Source: Terriglobia bacterium (GTDB lineage: Bacteria > Acidobacteriota > Vicinamibacteria > Vicinamibacterales > CAVVIG01). From it: a stretch of DNA of 64,000 nucleotides. The position numbers and the translations under genes are program-made. The stretch is from positions 1 through 64,000 of the forward strand of contig JAIQFX010000044.1 of assembly GCA_020073005.1 (NCBI GenBank). Reading direction: 5' to 3'. Shown here in pieces: positions 36,023 to 44,293 of this stretch; position 1 is the first letter of the stretch; each line of letters opens with the position of its first letter. Under the pieces are notes generated by a model. It saw only the letters and a program-made list of their open reading frames with translations, was not told where the DNA came from and ran no database searches.

Positions 36023-36891
36023 CGAGACCGCTCGAAGGACGCACCGCGCTCATTACCGGAGCCAATCAAGGGCTGGGCCTCGCTATCGCTCGCGCCTACG
36101 TCGAAGCTGGCGCCAGTGTGTTCATGTGCGCCCGTGGCGTCGCACTGCTGGAAGAAGCCCGCACGGAGGTTGCCGCCGTCGCGAGGCACGACCAGGTGGT
36201 CCTGGCTCGCACCGCAGACGTCTCCCGGCAGAAAGACGTCGACGAGTTGGCGCATGCGGTACTCGAAGCGTTTCCGCAACTGCACGTGCTCGTCAACAAT
36301 GCTGGTGTGTACGGCCCAATGGGCCCCATCGAGGATGTGGACTGGGACGCCTGGGTGCGCGCGATCGAGATCAACCTGTTCGGATCGATCCTGATGTGTC
36401 GTGCGCTGCTGCCGCATTTCAAGGCGCAACGCTACGGCAAGATCGTTCAACTGTCAGGCGGCGGCGCAACCAACCCGCTGCCCCGTATCAGCGCGTACGC
36501 CGCCTCGAAAGCGGCCATCGTCCGCTTCGCGGAGACGCTCGCCGAAGAAGTGCGCGATGAGCGCATCGACGTCAATTCGATTGCGCCCGGCGCGCTGAAC
36601 ACGCGGCTGCTCGATGAGGTGCTGGCGGCTGGGCCCCGGGCAGTCGGCAAGGAGTTCCACGAGCGCATGGTGAAGACGAAGGCGCAAGGCGGCACTCCGC
36701 TGGAGAAGGGCGCCGCTCTCGCGGTGTTTCTCGGATCAGCCGCGAGCGACGGGGTCACCGGTAAGTTGCTGAGCGCGGTGTGGGATCCGTGGGAGACACT
36801 ACCGCAGCATCGCGATGACCTCCAGCAGACCGATGTCTACACGCTCCGACGCATCACGCCAGCGGACCGCGGTCTGTCATGGGGCAAATGA
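36019..36891 (+). CDS. Short-chain dehydrogenase/reductase
   Basis: 290 aa SDR with TGANQGLGLAIARAY, NNAGVYGPMGPI, a serine in QLSGGGATN and the catalytic YAASK. Its C-terminal tail (TDVYTLRRITPADRGLSWGK) is nearly the same as in the SDR at 20663-21499, so the two form a subgroup duplicated within the locus. It is coupled to the dehydrogenase homologue (ATGA overlap) and to the following Gfo/Idh/MocA gene, so it probably acts on the same sugar nucleotide. Confidence 0.9.
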   Translation: MTRPLEGRTALITGANQGLGLAIARAYVEAGASVFMCARGVALLEEARTEVAAVARHDQVVLARTADVSRQKDVDELAHAVLEAFPQLHVLVNNAGVYGPMGPIEDVDWDAWVRAIEINLFGSILMCRALLPHFKAQRYGKIVQLSGGGATNPLPRISAYAASKAAIVRFAETLAEEVRDERIDVNSIAPGALNTRLLDEVLAAGPRAVGKEFHERMVKTKAQGGTPLEKGAALAVFLGSAASDGVTGKLLSAVWDPWETLPQHRDDLQQTDVYTLRRITPADRGLSWGK

Positions 36892-37892
36892 CGGGCAGCG
36901 CGGGGCTTTCGGCTGAGCGTGCTGGCGTTGCCATCGTTGGCTGCGGCGCGATCGGTCAGAAGCGCGCGCGGGCCCTGGCCGGCTCACGGCTCGTCGCATG
37001 CGCTGACATCGACCGCGGCCTGGCCGATTCGTTGGCGCGCACCGCGCCTGGAGTGGTCGCAACAGACGACTGGCGAGCCGCAGTCGATCGCGGTGACGTC
37101 GATGTCGTCGTCGTGTCGACGACGAACGACCGGCTGAAGGAGATCGCATGCGGTGCGATTGCGGCCGGCAAACACGTGCTCGTCGAGAAACCAGCAGGCC
37201 GGTCGGTGGCGGAGATCGACGCGTTGATTCAAACGGCGACCCGGTACCGCCGGTTGGTCCGGGTCGGCTTCAATCATCGATACCATCCTGCGCTCCTGAA
37301 GGCGCGTGAACTCTTCGACTCAGGCGCGCTCGGCGAGATGATGTTCGTCCGTGGCCGTTACGGACACGGCGGCCGCCTCGGGTACGAGAAGGAATGGCGT
37401 GCCAATCCCGCGCTGTCAGGCGGCGGTGAGTTGATCGACCAGGGCGTGCACCTGATCGACCTGTCGCGCTGGTTTCTCGGCGACTTCACGGTGGTGGACG
37501 GATTTGCCCACACCTACTTCTGGCAGATGCCGGTGGACGACAATGCGTTCTTGCTTCTCCGGACTGCGCAAGATCAGGCGGCGTTCCTCCACGTCAGCTG
37601 CACCGAATGGAAGAACCTGTTCTCTTTCGAGATCTATGGAAAGGACGCAAAGCTTCACGTGGAGGGGCTCGGCGGCAGTTACGGCGTCGAACGACTGACG
37701 CTCTACAAGATGCTGCCGGAGATGGGACCGCCGGAGACGACCATCTGGGAATACCCACGCGGGGATCAATCGTGGGAGCTCGAGTTTGCAGAATTCCTCG
37801 ATGACATCCGCCTAGACCGCACGCCATCGGCCAGTCTCACCGACGCACGGGCGACGTTGACCATCGTCGAGGAAGTGTATCGCCACCGATGA
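36888..37892 (+). CDS. Gfo/Idh/MocA-family oxidoreductase
   Basis: 334 aa NAD(P)-dependent sugar oxidoreductase. The Rossmann motif is AIVGCGAIGQKRARALA, the family lysine is in LVEKPAGRSVAEID, and the C-terminal beta-sheet domain includes GGGELIDQGVHLIDLSRWF with the conserved His. In polysaccharide loci such enzymes reduce or oxidise nucleotide sugars. ATG 36888 gives an ATGA overlap like the neighbouring junctions; ATG 36879 would add three residues. It ends in an ATGA overlap with the heptose kinase gene. Confidence 0.9.
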   Translation: MTGSAGLSAERAGVAIVGCGAIGQKRARALAGSRLVACADIDRGLADSLARTAPGVVATDDWRAAVDRGDVDVVVVSTTNDRLKEIACGAIAAGKHVLVEKPAGRSVAEIDALIQTATRYRRLVRVGFNHRYHPALLKARELFDSGALGEMMFVRGRYGHGGRLGYEKEWRANPALSGGGELIDQGVHLIDLSRWFLGDFTVVDGFAHTYFWQMPVDDNAFLLLRTAQDQAAFLHVSCTEWKNLFSFEIYGKDAKLHVEGLGGSYGVERLTLYKMLPEMGPPETTIWEYPRGDQSWELEFAEFLDDIRLDRTPSASLTDARATLTIVEEVYRHR

Positions 37893-38869
37893 TCATCACG
37901 CGCAGCCCTCTGCGAATCACATTGGGCGGTGGAGGAACCGACCTTCCGTCGTACTACCGGCAGCACGGCGGATTCCTGATTGCCGCGGCCATCGACAAGT
38001 ATGTCTACGTCACGGTCATGCGGCCGTTCTCGGAAGGGATCTACCTCAAGTACTCGAAGCTCGAACACGTAGAGAAGACAGACGAGATCCAGCACCCGAT
38101 CATTCGTGAAGCGATTCAGATGCTCGGGTTCAACACACCACAAGTTGAGATTACGACGCTGGCTGACATTCCGGCCGGAACCGGCCTCGGCTCGTCGGGG
38201 AGCTTCTCGACCGCGCTGCTGAAGGCGTTGTACGCGCACCGGCGCCGGCTGCTGCATCCGAGCGAGCTGGCGGAGCTGGCGTGCGAGATCGAGATCAACC
38301 GTCTCGGCGAGCCGATCGGCAAGCAGGATCAGTACGCCGCGGCCTACGGCGGAGTTACCTGCTTCACCTTCAATCCGGACGGACGTGTCGATGCGCGTCC
38401 GCTGAAGGTGAGCATCGATGGCCTTTTCGAGCTCGAAGACAACTTGCTCCTCTTCTTCACTGGATTCTCACGCAATGCGGGCTCGATTCTTGCCGACCAG
38501 AAGCAGCGCACAGAGCGGTCTGACGCGGCGATGCTCGAGAACCTCCACTACGTGAAGGAGCTCGGCCTACGGAGTCTGAACGCACTCGAAAGTGAGAAGG
38601 TTGCGTTGTTTGGGGAGTTGATGCACGAGCATTGGGAGCACAAGAAGCGCCGGTCCGACGGCATGAGCAACCCGAAGATCGACGAGTGGTACGAGCTCGG
38701 CCGGAAGAATGGCGCCATCGGCGGAAAGCTGGTCGGCGCAGGCGGCGGCGGGTTTCTTCTCTTCTATTCCGAGGATCACAAACGTCTGAGGGCGGCGATG
38801 GCCAAGGCGGGGCTCGAAGAAGTGCGTTTCCGCTTCGACTTCGAAGGCACGAAGGTGCTGTTCGGATGA
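37889..38869 (+). CDS. hddA: D-glycero-D-manno-heptose 7-phosphate kinase (GHMP kinase)
   Basis: 326 aa. It phosphorylates D-glycero-alpha-D-manno-heptose 7-phosphate at C1 in GDP-heptose synthesis. GHMP landmarks: SPLRITLGGGGTDLPSYY at the N-terminus, the phosphate-binding loop IPAGTGLGSSGSFSTALL, GKQDQYAAAYGG, and the C-terminal motif KLVGAGGGGFLLFY. The assignment over other GHMP kinases rests on family resemblance and on the next three genes encoding the rest of the pathway. All junctions are ATGA overlaps. Confidence 0.88.
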   Translation: MIITRSPLRITLGGGGTDLPSYYRQHGGFLIAAAIDKYVYVTVMRPFSEGIYLKYSKLEHVEKTDEIQHPIIREAIQMLGFNTPQVEITTLADIPAGTGLGSSGSFSTALLKALYAHRRRLLHPSELAELACEIEINRLGEPIGKQDQYAAAYGGVTCFTFNPDGRVDARPLKVSIDGLFELEDNLLLFFTGFSRNAGSILADQKQRTERSDAAMLENLHYVKELGLRSLNALESEKVALFGELMHEHWEHKKRRSDGMSNPKIDEWYELGRKNGAIGGKLVGAGGGGFLLFYSEDHKRLRAAMAKAGLEEVRFRFDFEGTKVLFG

Positions 38870-39576
38870 TCCTGCCGGTAGTCGTTCTGGCCGGCGGCCT
38901 GGCCAGGCGCTTGGGGCCTGTGACGGAACGTATTCCAAAGTCGCTCGTGGACGTTGCTGGCGAACCGTTTGCCGTCCGCCAGATCGAATTGTTGAGCCGC
39001 CACGGGCTCACCGACATCACGTTCCTGGTCGGTCACCTTGGCGAGATGATCGCTGACCGCCTGGGCGACGGCAGCCGATGGAATGTGCGCGTGAGCCACG
39101 TGTTCGACGGCCCACGTCCGCTGGGCACCGGGGGGGCGATTTGCAGAGCGCTGCCCGCGCTGGGCGATTCGTTCTTCGTGCTCTACGGTGATTCGTACCT
39201 GGAGTGCGATTACGATGCGATCGAGCGGGCGTTCCTCGCGAGCGACAAGCGCGGCCTGATGACCGTCTACCGCAACGAGAATCGGCTGGATCGCAGCAAC
39301 GTTCTCTATGCCGATGGCCGCATCGCTCGCTACGACAAGCAGCACCGCACGCCGGATATGCGGCACATCGATTATGGCCTTGGCGCCTTCCGGAAATCTG
39401 CGTTCGCCGGCCGCGGCGAGGAGGCCTTCGACCTCGTCACCGTCTACCAGGATCTGCTCGCGAACGACGATCTTGCCGGGTTCGAAGTGCCGGACCGCTT
39501 CTACGAGATCGGCTCACCCGAAGGTCTCGAAGAGACCCGGGCGTATCTTGCTGCGAAGGGAATCGTCGCTCGATGA
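38866..39576 (+). CDS. hddC: D-glycero-alpha-D-manno-heptose 1-phosphate guanylyltransferase
   Basis: 236 aa NTP_transferase. It uses GTP to make GDP-heptose. The nucleotide-binding signature is VVVLAGGLARRLGPVTERIPKSLVDVAG, with LGTGGAICRALP and the metal-binding Asp in VLYGDSYLECD. Length and order (kinase, guanylyltransferase, isomerase, phosphatase) match known GDP-heptose operons. It is coupled to hddA and gmhA by ATGA overlaps. Confidence 0.87.
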   Translation: MILPVVVLAGGLARRLGPVTERIPKSLVDVAGEPFAVRQIELLSRHGLTDITFLVGHLGEMIADRLGDGSRWNVRVSHVFDGPRPLGTGGAICRALPALGDSFFVLYGDSYLECDYDAIERAFLASDKRGLMTVYRNENRLDRSNVLYADGRIARYDKQHRTPDMRHIDYGLGAFRKSAFAGRGEEAFDLVTVYQDLLANDDLAGFEVPDRFYEIGSPEGLEETRAYLAAKGIVAR

Positions 39577-40205
39577 GCTACGCCAGACAACATCTTGACG
39601 AAACGGCCCGCGTGATCGCCGGCCTCGACGCGATGGAAATCGAGAAGATGGTCACGTTGCTGGTCGATTTGCGTGCGCGCGGGGGCCGCCTCTTCTTTCT
39701 GGGTGTCGGCGGCAGCGCCGCCAACTGTTCGCATGCGGTGAACGACTTCAGGAAGATCGCTGGAATCGAAGCGTACACACCCGTCGACAACGTGTCCGAG
39801 TTGACGGCTCGCACGAACGACGAGGGATGGGAGCACGTCTTTGCAGCCTGGTTGAAGGGCAGTCGCCTGCAGGCGAAGGACATGGTGTTCGTCTTCTCAG
39901 TCGGCGGCGGCAGCCTCGAGCGCAACATCAGCCCGAACATTGTGCTCGCCCTCCAGTACGCGCGGCAGGTGGGTTCGCAGATCGTAGGCGTCGTCGGACG
40001 CGACGGCGGTTACACCGCGCAGGTGGCACACGCCTGCGTGATCGTGCCGACGGTCAATCCGGACACCATCACCCCGCACACGGAAGCGTTTCAGGCGGTC
40101 GTGTGGCACCTCCTCGTCTCGCATCCCGCGCTCAAGGCGGCGCAGACAAAATGGGAATCGACGTCGGCCGTCGTCGCGCCGTCTTCCTCGACAGAGACGG
40201 CGTAA
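39573..40205 (+). CDS. gmhA: Sedoheptulose 7-phosphate isomerase (SIS domain)
   Basis: 210 aa SIS-domain protein. It isomerises sedoheptulose 7-phosphate to glycero-manno-heptose 7-phosphate, the first committed step to GDP-heptose. Phosphate-binding loops are visible in FFLGVGGSAANCSHAVNDF and VFVFSVGGGSLERN. The C-terminus has PHTEAFQAVVWHLL, which contains the usual helix with a conserved His. Beyond residue ~190 the tail is Ser/Thr-rich and lies in the 55-bp overlap with gmhB, an unusually long overlap in this locus. Confidence 0.87.
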   Translation: MSYARQHLDETARVIAGLDAMEIEKMVTLLVDLRARGGRLFFLGVGGSAANCSHAVNDFRKIAGIEAYTPVDNVSELTARTNDEGWEHVFAAWLKGSRLQAKDMVFVFSVGGGSLERNISPNIVLALQYARQVGSQIVGVVGRDGGYTAQVAHACVIVPTVNPDTITPHTEAFQAVVWHLLVSHPALKAAQTKWESTSAVVAPSSSTETA

Positions 40206-40711
40206 TCAACCGCGCCGTCGTGCGCGATGGAAAGCCGCATCCGCCAACAGACGCCGATCACGTCGACGTGCTCCCGGGCGTCGCTGCGGCGTTGGGACGC
40301 CTGAAGGCCGCCGGATACCTGCTGATCGTGGTCACCAACCAACCTGACGTGGCGCGCGGCACACAATCCCGCGAAGCGGTCGAAGCGATTCACGCGCGTC
40401 TGGCCTCGGAGTTGCCGATCGACGACTTCCGGGCCTGTTATCACGACGATCGTGATGCCTGTGCGTGTAGAAAGCCGAAGCCCGGACTCATCATTGATGC
40501 GGCACTCGCCCATGGCGTGGACTTGCGGGAGAGCGTCATGGTTGGAGACCGCTGGCGCGACATCGAAGCCGGCCGGCGGGCCGGCTGCCAGACAGTGTTC
40601 GTGAACCACGAGTACGAGGAACGGAAGCCGGAGAAACCGGATGCCGTCGTGGGGGCGCTCGAAGAAGCTGCGACGTGGATCCTCTCAGATCCTGGGGGCC
40701 GGCCTTCATGA
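40151..40711 (+). CDS. gmhB: D-glycero-D-manno-heptose 1,7-bisphosphate 7-phosphatase (HAD)
   Basis: 186 aa HAD-IIIA phosphatase. Motif I is VFLDRDGVINRAV, motif II is VVTNQPD, the zinc loop is CYHDDRDACACRKPKPG (Cys-x-His ... Cys-x-Cys), and motif IV is MVGDRWRDIEAG. It removes the C7 phosphate after the HddA step. ATG 40151 lies inside gmhA and overlaps it by 55 bp; no later start keeps motif I. Confidence 0.9.
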   Translation: MGIDVGRRRAVFLDRDGVINRAVVRDGKPHPPTDADHVDVLPGVAAALGRLKAAGYLLIVVTNQPDVARGTQSREAVEAIHARLASELPIDDFRACYHDDRDACACRKPKPGLIIDAALAHGVDLRESVMVGDRWRDIEAGRRAGCQTVFVNHEYEERKPEKPDAVVGALEEAATWILSDPGGRPS

Positions 40712-41424
40712 AACCGCTCGATCAGTTGTCGGTGAAGATCTTCGCGGACGGAGCGGACCTGCCGGGCATGCTTGAAATGTACCGTACGCCGTTTATCAAG
40801 GGATTCACCACCAATCCGACGCTGATGAACAAGGCCGGCATTCGTGATTATCGCGCCTTCGCGCGGCAGGTGCTGGACGCGATCCCGGACCGGCCGATCT
40901 CTTTTGAGGTGTTCTCCGACGACTTCGCTGAGATGGGGCGCCAGGCTCGTGAAATTGCCGGATGGGGCCAGAACGTTTACGTCAAGATTCCGATCACGAA
41001 CACGAGGAGAGAACCCGCCTACGATCTGGTACACACACTGAGTCACGCTGGCGTCAAGGTCAACGTCACCGCGCTAATGACGCTGGAGCAGGTCCGCGAT
41101 GTTGGTTGCGCCGTCGCGGGCGGCGCACCATCGTGCGTCTCCATGTTCGCTGGACGCATCGCCGACACCGGGCGCGATCCCGTCCCTATGATGGCGACCG
41201 CGGTCGAGATGCTGCAGGTGGCACCTGAAGCCGAACTCATCTGGGCCAGTCCGCGCGAGCTGCTCAACATCTTCCACGCCGAGTCGGTCGGGTGCCACAT
41301 CATCACTGTGACGAACGACATCCTGAAGAAGCTCGCAATCGTGGGAAAGGACCTCGCCGACTACTCGCTCGACACAGTGAAGATGTTCTTCGACGATGCC
41401 AGCGAGGCCGGCTTTGATCTCTAG
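40708..41424 (+). CDS. Transaldolase
   Basis: 238 aa, the short TalC/MipB-type length. The Schiff-base lysine lies in NVYVKIPITNTRRE. Other landmarks are IKGFTTNPTLMNKAG, VNVTALMTLEQV, SMFAGRIADTGRDP and IWASPRELLNIFHAESVGCHIITVT. It transfers a dihydroxyacetone unit between sugar phosphates, including sedoheptulose 7-phosphate. It sits directly after gmhB (ATGA overlap) and presumably helps set the sedoheptulose 7-phosphate pool for the GDP-heptose pathway. Confidence 0.9.
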   Translation: MKPLDQLSVKIFADGADLPGMLEMYRTPFIKGFTTNPTLMNKAGIRDYRAFARQVLDAIPDRPISFEVFSDDFAEMGRQAREIAGWGQNVYVKIPITNTRREPAYDLVHTLSHAGVKVNVTALMTLEQVRDVGCAVAGGAPSCVSMFAGRIADTGRDPVPMMATAVEMLQVAPEAELIWASPRELLNIFHAESVGCHIITVTNDILKKLAIVGKDLADYSLDTVKMFFDDASEAGFDL

Positions 41425-41442
41425 GAACCGAAGACTCCTCAG

Positions 41443-42885
41443 GTGACATCGCCGGCACATTTCGAAGTGTCCTGGCGCGTCGTCGCTGCACTCGTGCTGG
41501 CTTCGTGGGGAGCGCTCACCTTCGGAGCGGTGTACCCCTGGGCATTCCTACCGCTGTTTGCGGGATGTGCAGTCGTCGGTACCGCGACGATGCTGCAGCG
41601 CACGGGCGGCGGAAGGACGGAAATACTTCTCGCGGCTTCGTTGGCTGTTGTCGTCGTGGCCATCGGCGTGCAACTCATTCCCCTACCTGTCGAGAGCGTG
41701 CGCTGGCTCAGTCCGGAAACCGACGTGTTCCTGCGGCGCTACGAAATCAGCTATCCCGGATCGCTGCAGTATCATCCGCTCTCGATCAAACCGCACGTGA
41801 CAGTTCTCGCCCTGATGGCGACTGCGGCTCTGGGCGTGTTGCTGGTCGGACTGGCGCGCACGCTCACGCGCGACGATATCCTGCAGATTCCCCGTGGCGT
41901 GAGCATCCTTGGTGTCGTGCTCGCGGTTGTGGGCGTGGCGCAGAAGGCCATGTGGAACGGCAAGATCTACGGCTTCTGGACGCCGATCGACGTGGGCGAT
42001 TCGTTCGGTCCGTTCGTCAACCGCAACCACTTCGCGGGCTGGATGCTGATGGCGCTGCCACTCGTGGTCGGTTACTTCGCCGCGCGCGTGGCTCGCGGGA
42101 TGCGACAGGTCAAGCCAGGCTGGAGAAACCGCCTGGTCTGGTTCTCGTCCGCTGATGCGAGCGAGACGATACTGGTGGGCTTCGCCGTGCTCCTGATGGC
42201 GCTCGCCCTGACGCTGACCACGTCGAGATCCGGCATGCTGGGCCTGCTGGCGGCCTTGGTCATCTCGGGATGGTTCGTCGCGCGGCGGCAGGCCACAGGT
42301 TCTCGACGGGTGATCGCAGGGGGCTACCTGATGTTCGTGGCGCTCGTGGCCGCAGGCTGGACCGGCTTCGATCGGATTGCCGCTCGCTTCGCCGAAGGCA
42401 ACGCCGCTGATGCCGGTGGCCGTCTGGGAATCTGGGGCGATACGTGGCGTCTGGCCAGCCGGTTTCCGATCGCGGGCACCGGCCTCAACACCTTCGGTGT
42501 GGCCACGCTCTTCTACCAGACGGGTGATCTGAAGGAACACTTCGCGGAGGCGCACAACGATTACCTTCAACTCCTGGCTGAAGGCGGAGCGCTCGTGTGC
42601 ATCCCGGCGGCCCTCGCGATCCTCGCCTTCGCGTGGACTGTCCATCGTCGATTCCGCGAGGTGTCCGTCGAGAGCTCCGACTACTGGATCCGGGTCGGAG
42701 CCGTCACTGGTATTCTGGCGATCGCGCTGCAGGAGTTCAGCGACTTCAGCTTGCAGATGCCCGGCAACGCGGTGCTCTTCTGTGTGCTGCTCGCAGTCGC
42801 CGTTCGCCATTCGGGGCCGGGACGCCGGATCTCCGCACGGGCCTGGACGCCCGCACACAACTCTGCAAATTGTGAAGGTGCATGA
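41443..42885 (+). CDS. O-antigen ligase/polymerase (Wzy_C domain) membrane protein
   Basis: 480 aa polytopic inner-membrane protein with ten or more hydrophobic segments. The Wzy_C/WaaL-type region has FVNRNHFAGWMLMALPLVVG in the middle and the periplasmic loop FPIAGTGLNTFGVATLF followed by EAHNDYLQLLAEGG, the His-containing signature of O-antigen ligases. It either ligates the finished glycan to an acceptor or polymerises repeat units; another Wzy-like protein is at 16707-18290. GTG 41443, preceded by CTCAG, is the start. It is the last plus-strand biosynthetic gene of the locus. Confidence 0.82.
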   Translation: MTSPAHFEVSWRVVAALVLASWGALTFGAVYPWAFLPLFAGCAVVGTATMLQRTGGGRTEILLAASLAVVVVAIGVQLIPLPVESVRWLSPETDVFLRRYEISYPGSLQYHPLSIKPHVTVLALMATAALGVLLVGLARTLTRDDILQIPRGVSILGVVLAVVGVAQKAMWNGKIYGFWTPIDVGDSFGPFVNRNHFAGWMLMALPLVVGYFAARVARGMRQVKPGWRNRLVWFSSADASETILVGFAVLLMALALTLTTSRSGMLGLLAALVISGWFVARRQATGSRRVIAGGYLMFVALVAAGWTGFDRIAARFAEGNAADAGGRLGIWGDTWRLASRFPIAGTGLNTFGVATLFYQTGDLKEHFAEAHNDYLQLLAEGGALVCIPAALAILAFAWTVHRRFREVSVESSDYWIRVGAVTGILAIALQEFSDFSLQMPGNAVLFCVLLAVAVRHSGPGRRISARAWTPAHNSANCEGA

Positions 42886-43198
42886 ATTGCAGCAGTGTCC
42901 CCGATGCCGGTCGCAGGAGATTCATTGCTCGCGCTCGAAAACCAGATGGGAGATGTGGCGGAAAGCGATCACCGGCAAGCGACCTTACCGCTGTCGAGCC
43001 TGCGGATGGCGCGGGTGGGGGGTCGATCCTGGCCCCAAGTTCGATGCCCTTCAAGTTGAACTCGCCACACGCGCGCTTGCCCCGGAACCCCCGAATCTCA
43101 AGGGCACCGCGCTCGCGCCGCAAGAGAGCACGTCTGTCGTCGACCTGAAGGAACTCGATTCCTTCGCGAGCAGCAGGCAGAAGCCGGACTCAGACTGA
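42878..43198 (+). CDS. Small zinc-ribbon protein
   Basis: 106 aa. Two Cys pairs (CPRC near residue 7 and YRCRACGWRGWG near residue 40) form a probable zinc ribbon separated by a basic stretch (RSKTRWEMWRKAITGKR). The acidic/Ser-rich C-terminal tail has no recognisable domain. No known function. A paralogue with the same layout follows at 43276-43554, so this is a tandem duplication. GTG 42878 overlaps the O-antigen ligase gene by 8 bp; GTG 42872 is an alternative. Confidence 0.7.
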   Translation: MHELQQCPRCRSQEIHCSRSKTRWEMWRKAITGKRPYRCRACGWRGWGVDPGPKFDALQVELATRALAPEPPNLKGTALAPQESTSVVDLKELDSFASSRQKPDSD

Positions 43199-43275
43199 AC
43201 GCAGGCCTTCTCACGCTATATATAGATGTTGCCCATTCCCCGTGGTAGTCTAAAGACGACCATAAAGTGCTTTTA
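43199..43275 (+). promoter_or_regulatory. Possible promoter between the zinc-ribbon genes
   Basis: This AT-richer spacer contains TATATATA (43218-43225) and a weak sigma-70-like pair: TTGCCC at 43229-43234 and TAAAGA at 43251-43256, spacer 16 nt. Matches are partial (about 4/6 and 3/6). It stands out against the GC-rich surroundings, and it is the only gap of note after the long polysaccharide operon. Confidence 0.3.
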
Positions 43276-43554
43276 ATGACCGAATGTCCAAAATGCGGGT
43301 CCGCGGAGGTTCATCGTTCTCGGGCCCGAAATACGTGGGAGCAGTGGCGCAAGACAGTCACGAGCAGGCGGCCGTATCGATGTCACGCCTGCAACTGGCG
43401 TGGCTGGGCCGCCGACAGTGGGCCGCGATTCCCTCAAAGTGAAGTTGACTACGCCAACCGCTCGTTGAGCCCACGACATCCCAATCTCGAGGACGCGGAT
43501 CTCGACCGCCTGGATTATTCAGAACCCGCCGGCCGCAAAACGGAAGTGAGCTAG
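43276..43554 (+). CDS. Small zinc-ribbon protein (paralogue)
   Basis: 92 aa. It has the same arrangement as the upstream gene: CPKC near residue 5, basic WEQWRKTVTSRRP, then YRCHACNWRGW near residue 37, and a divergent acidic tail. The two proteins share the spacing and the Trp-containing linker but differ at many positions, so the duplication is not recent. A DNA/RNA or protein-binding role is plausible from the basic zinc-ribbon fold but not shown. ATG 43276 is preferred to GTG 43267. Confidence 0.7.
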   Translation: MTECPKCGSAEVHRSRARNTWEQWRKTVTSRRPYRCHACNWRGWAADSGPRFPQSEVDYANRSLSPRHPNLEDADLDRLDYSEPAGRKTEVS

Positions 43555-43561
43555 CTGCTCG

Positions 43562-44293
43562 TTGCCCCTTCGCATCGCATTCGACCTCGACGGCGTCCTC
43601 GCGGACATGGACACCGAGCTCGTCCGCCACGCCGAGGCCCTCTTCGGCGAGCCGATGACGCGCAAACTCGAAGAGCGCACGGCCGATGCCGAAGATCCCG
43701 CCAAGCCCGGCGACGCGAAAACAGCCGTCGACGATGTGCCGGTCAGTACGCGCCTGCACATGACCGCGCGCCAGACGCGACGGCTGTGGCAACACGTCGG
43801 GTCGATCAACGGCTTCTGGGAAGGCTTGAAAGAAATCGAACCGGGTACCGTTGCACGGCTGGCCGCCGTCGCCGCCGATCGCCGCTGGGAAGTCATCTTC
43901 CTCACCAAGCGGCCGGACACGGTCGGCGCCATCGCCCAGGTCCAGAGCCAGCGCTGGCTCGAGGCGAAAGGCTTCGCACTGCCCAGCGTCTACGTCGTTC
44001 AGGGATCGCGAGGGCTCATCGCCGCCGCGCTGCACCTGGACATCGTCGTCGACGACCGCCCCGAGAATTGCCTCGACGTCGTCGTCGACTCGAAAGCGCG
44101 CGCGATTCTCGTCTGGCGCGACGATGAGAAGAACCTGCCGGCCACGGCGCGTCGCCTGGGAATCGGCGCCGTGAAGACCGTCGCCGAGTGCCTGGATATC
44201 CTGACGAAAGTCGACTCGCCGGAAGGCGATCAGCCTGGCATCATGGCGCGCGTGATGAAACTGCTCGGCCTAAACGAAACCGCCCGCGTCTAG
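43562..44293 (+). CDS. HAD-superfamily phosphatase, 5'(3')-deoxyribonucleotidase-like
   Basis: 243 aa. Motif I (LRIAFDLDGVLADMD) is complete with both Asp. Motif II/III regions are VIFLTKRPDTVG and IVVDDRPENCLDVV, resembling the NT5C group, with a long helical cap between residues ~20 and 95. The substrate is unknown, probably a nucleotide or small phosphate ester. It starts at TTG 43562, the only start that keeps motif I; no clear ribosome binding site. It converges with the Dabb gene and overlaps its end by 24 bp. Confidence 0.7.
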   Translation: MPLRIAFDLDGVLADMDTELVRHAEALFGEPMTRKLEERTADAEDPAKPGDAKTAVDDVPVSTRLHMTARQTRRLWQHVGSINGFWEGLKEIEPGTVARLAAVAADRRWEVIFLTKRPDTVGAIAQVQSQRWLEAKGFALPSVYVVQGSRGLIAAALHLDIVVDDRPENCLDVVVDSKARAILVWRDDEKNLPATARRLGIGAVKTVAECLDILTKVDSPEGDQPGIMARVMKLLGLNETARV

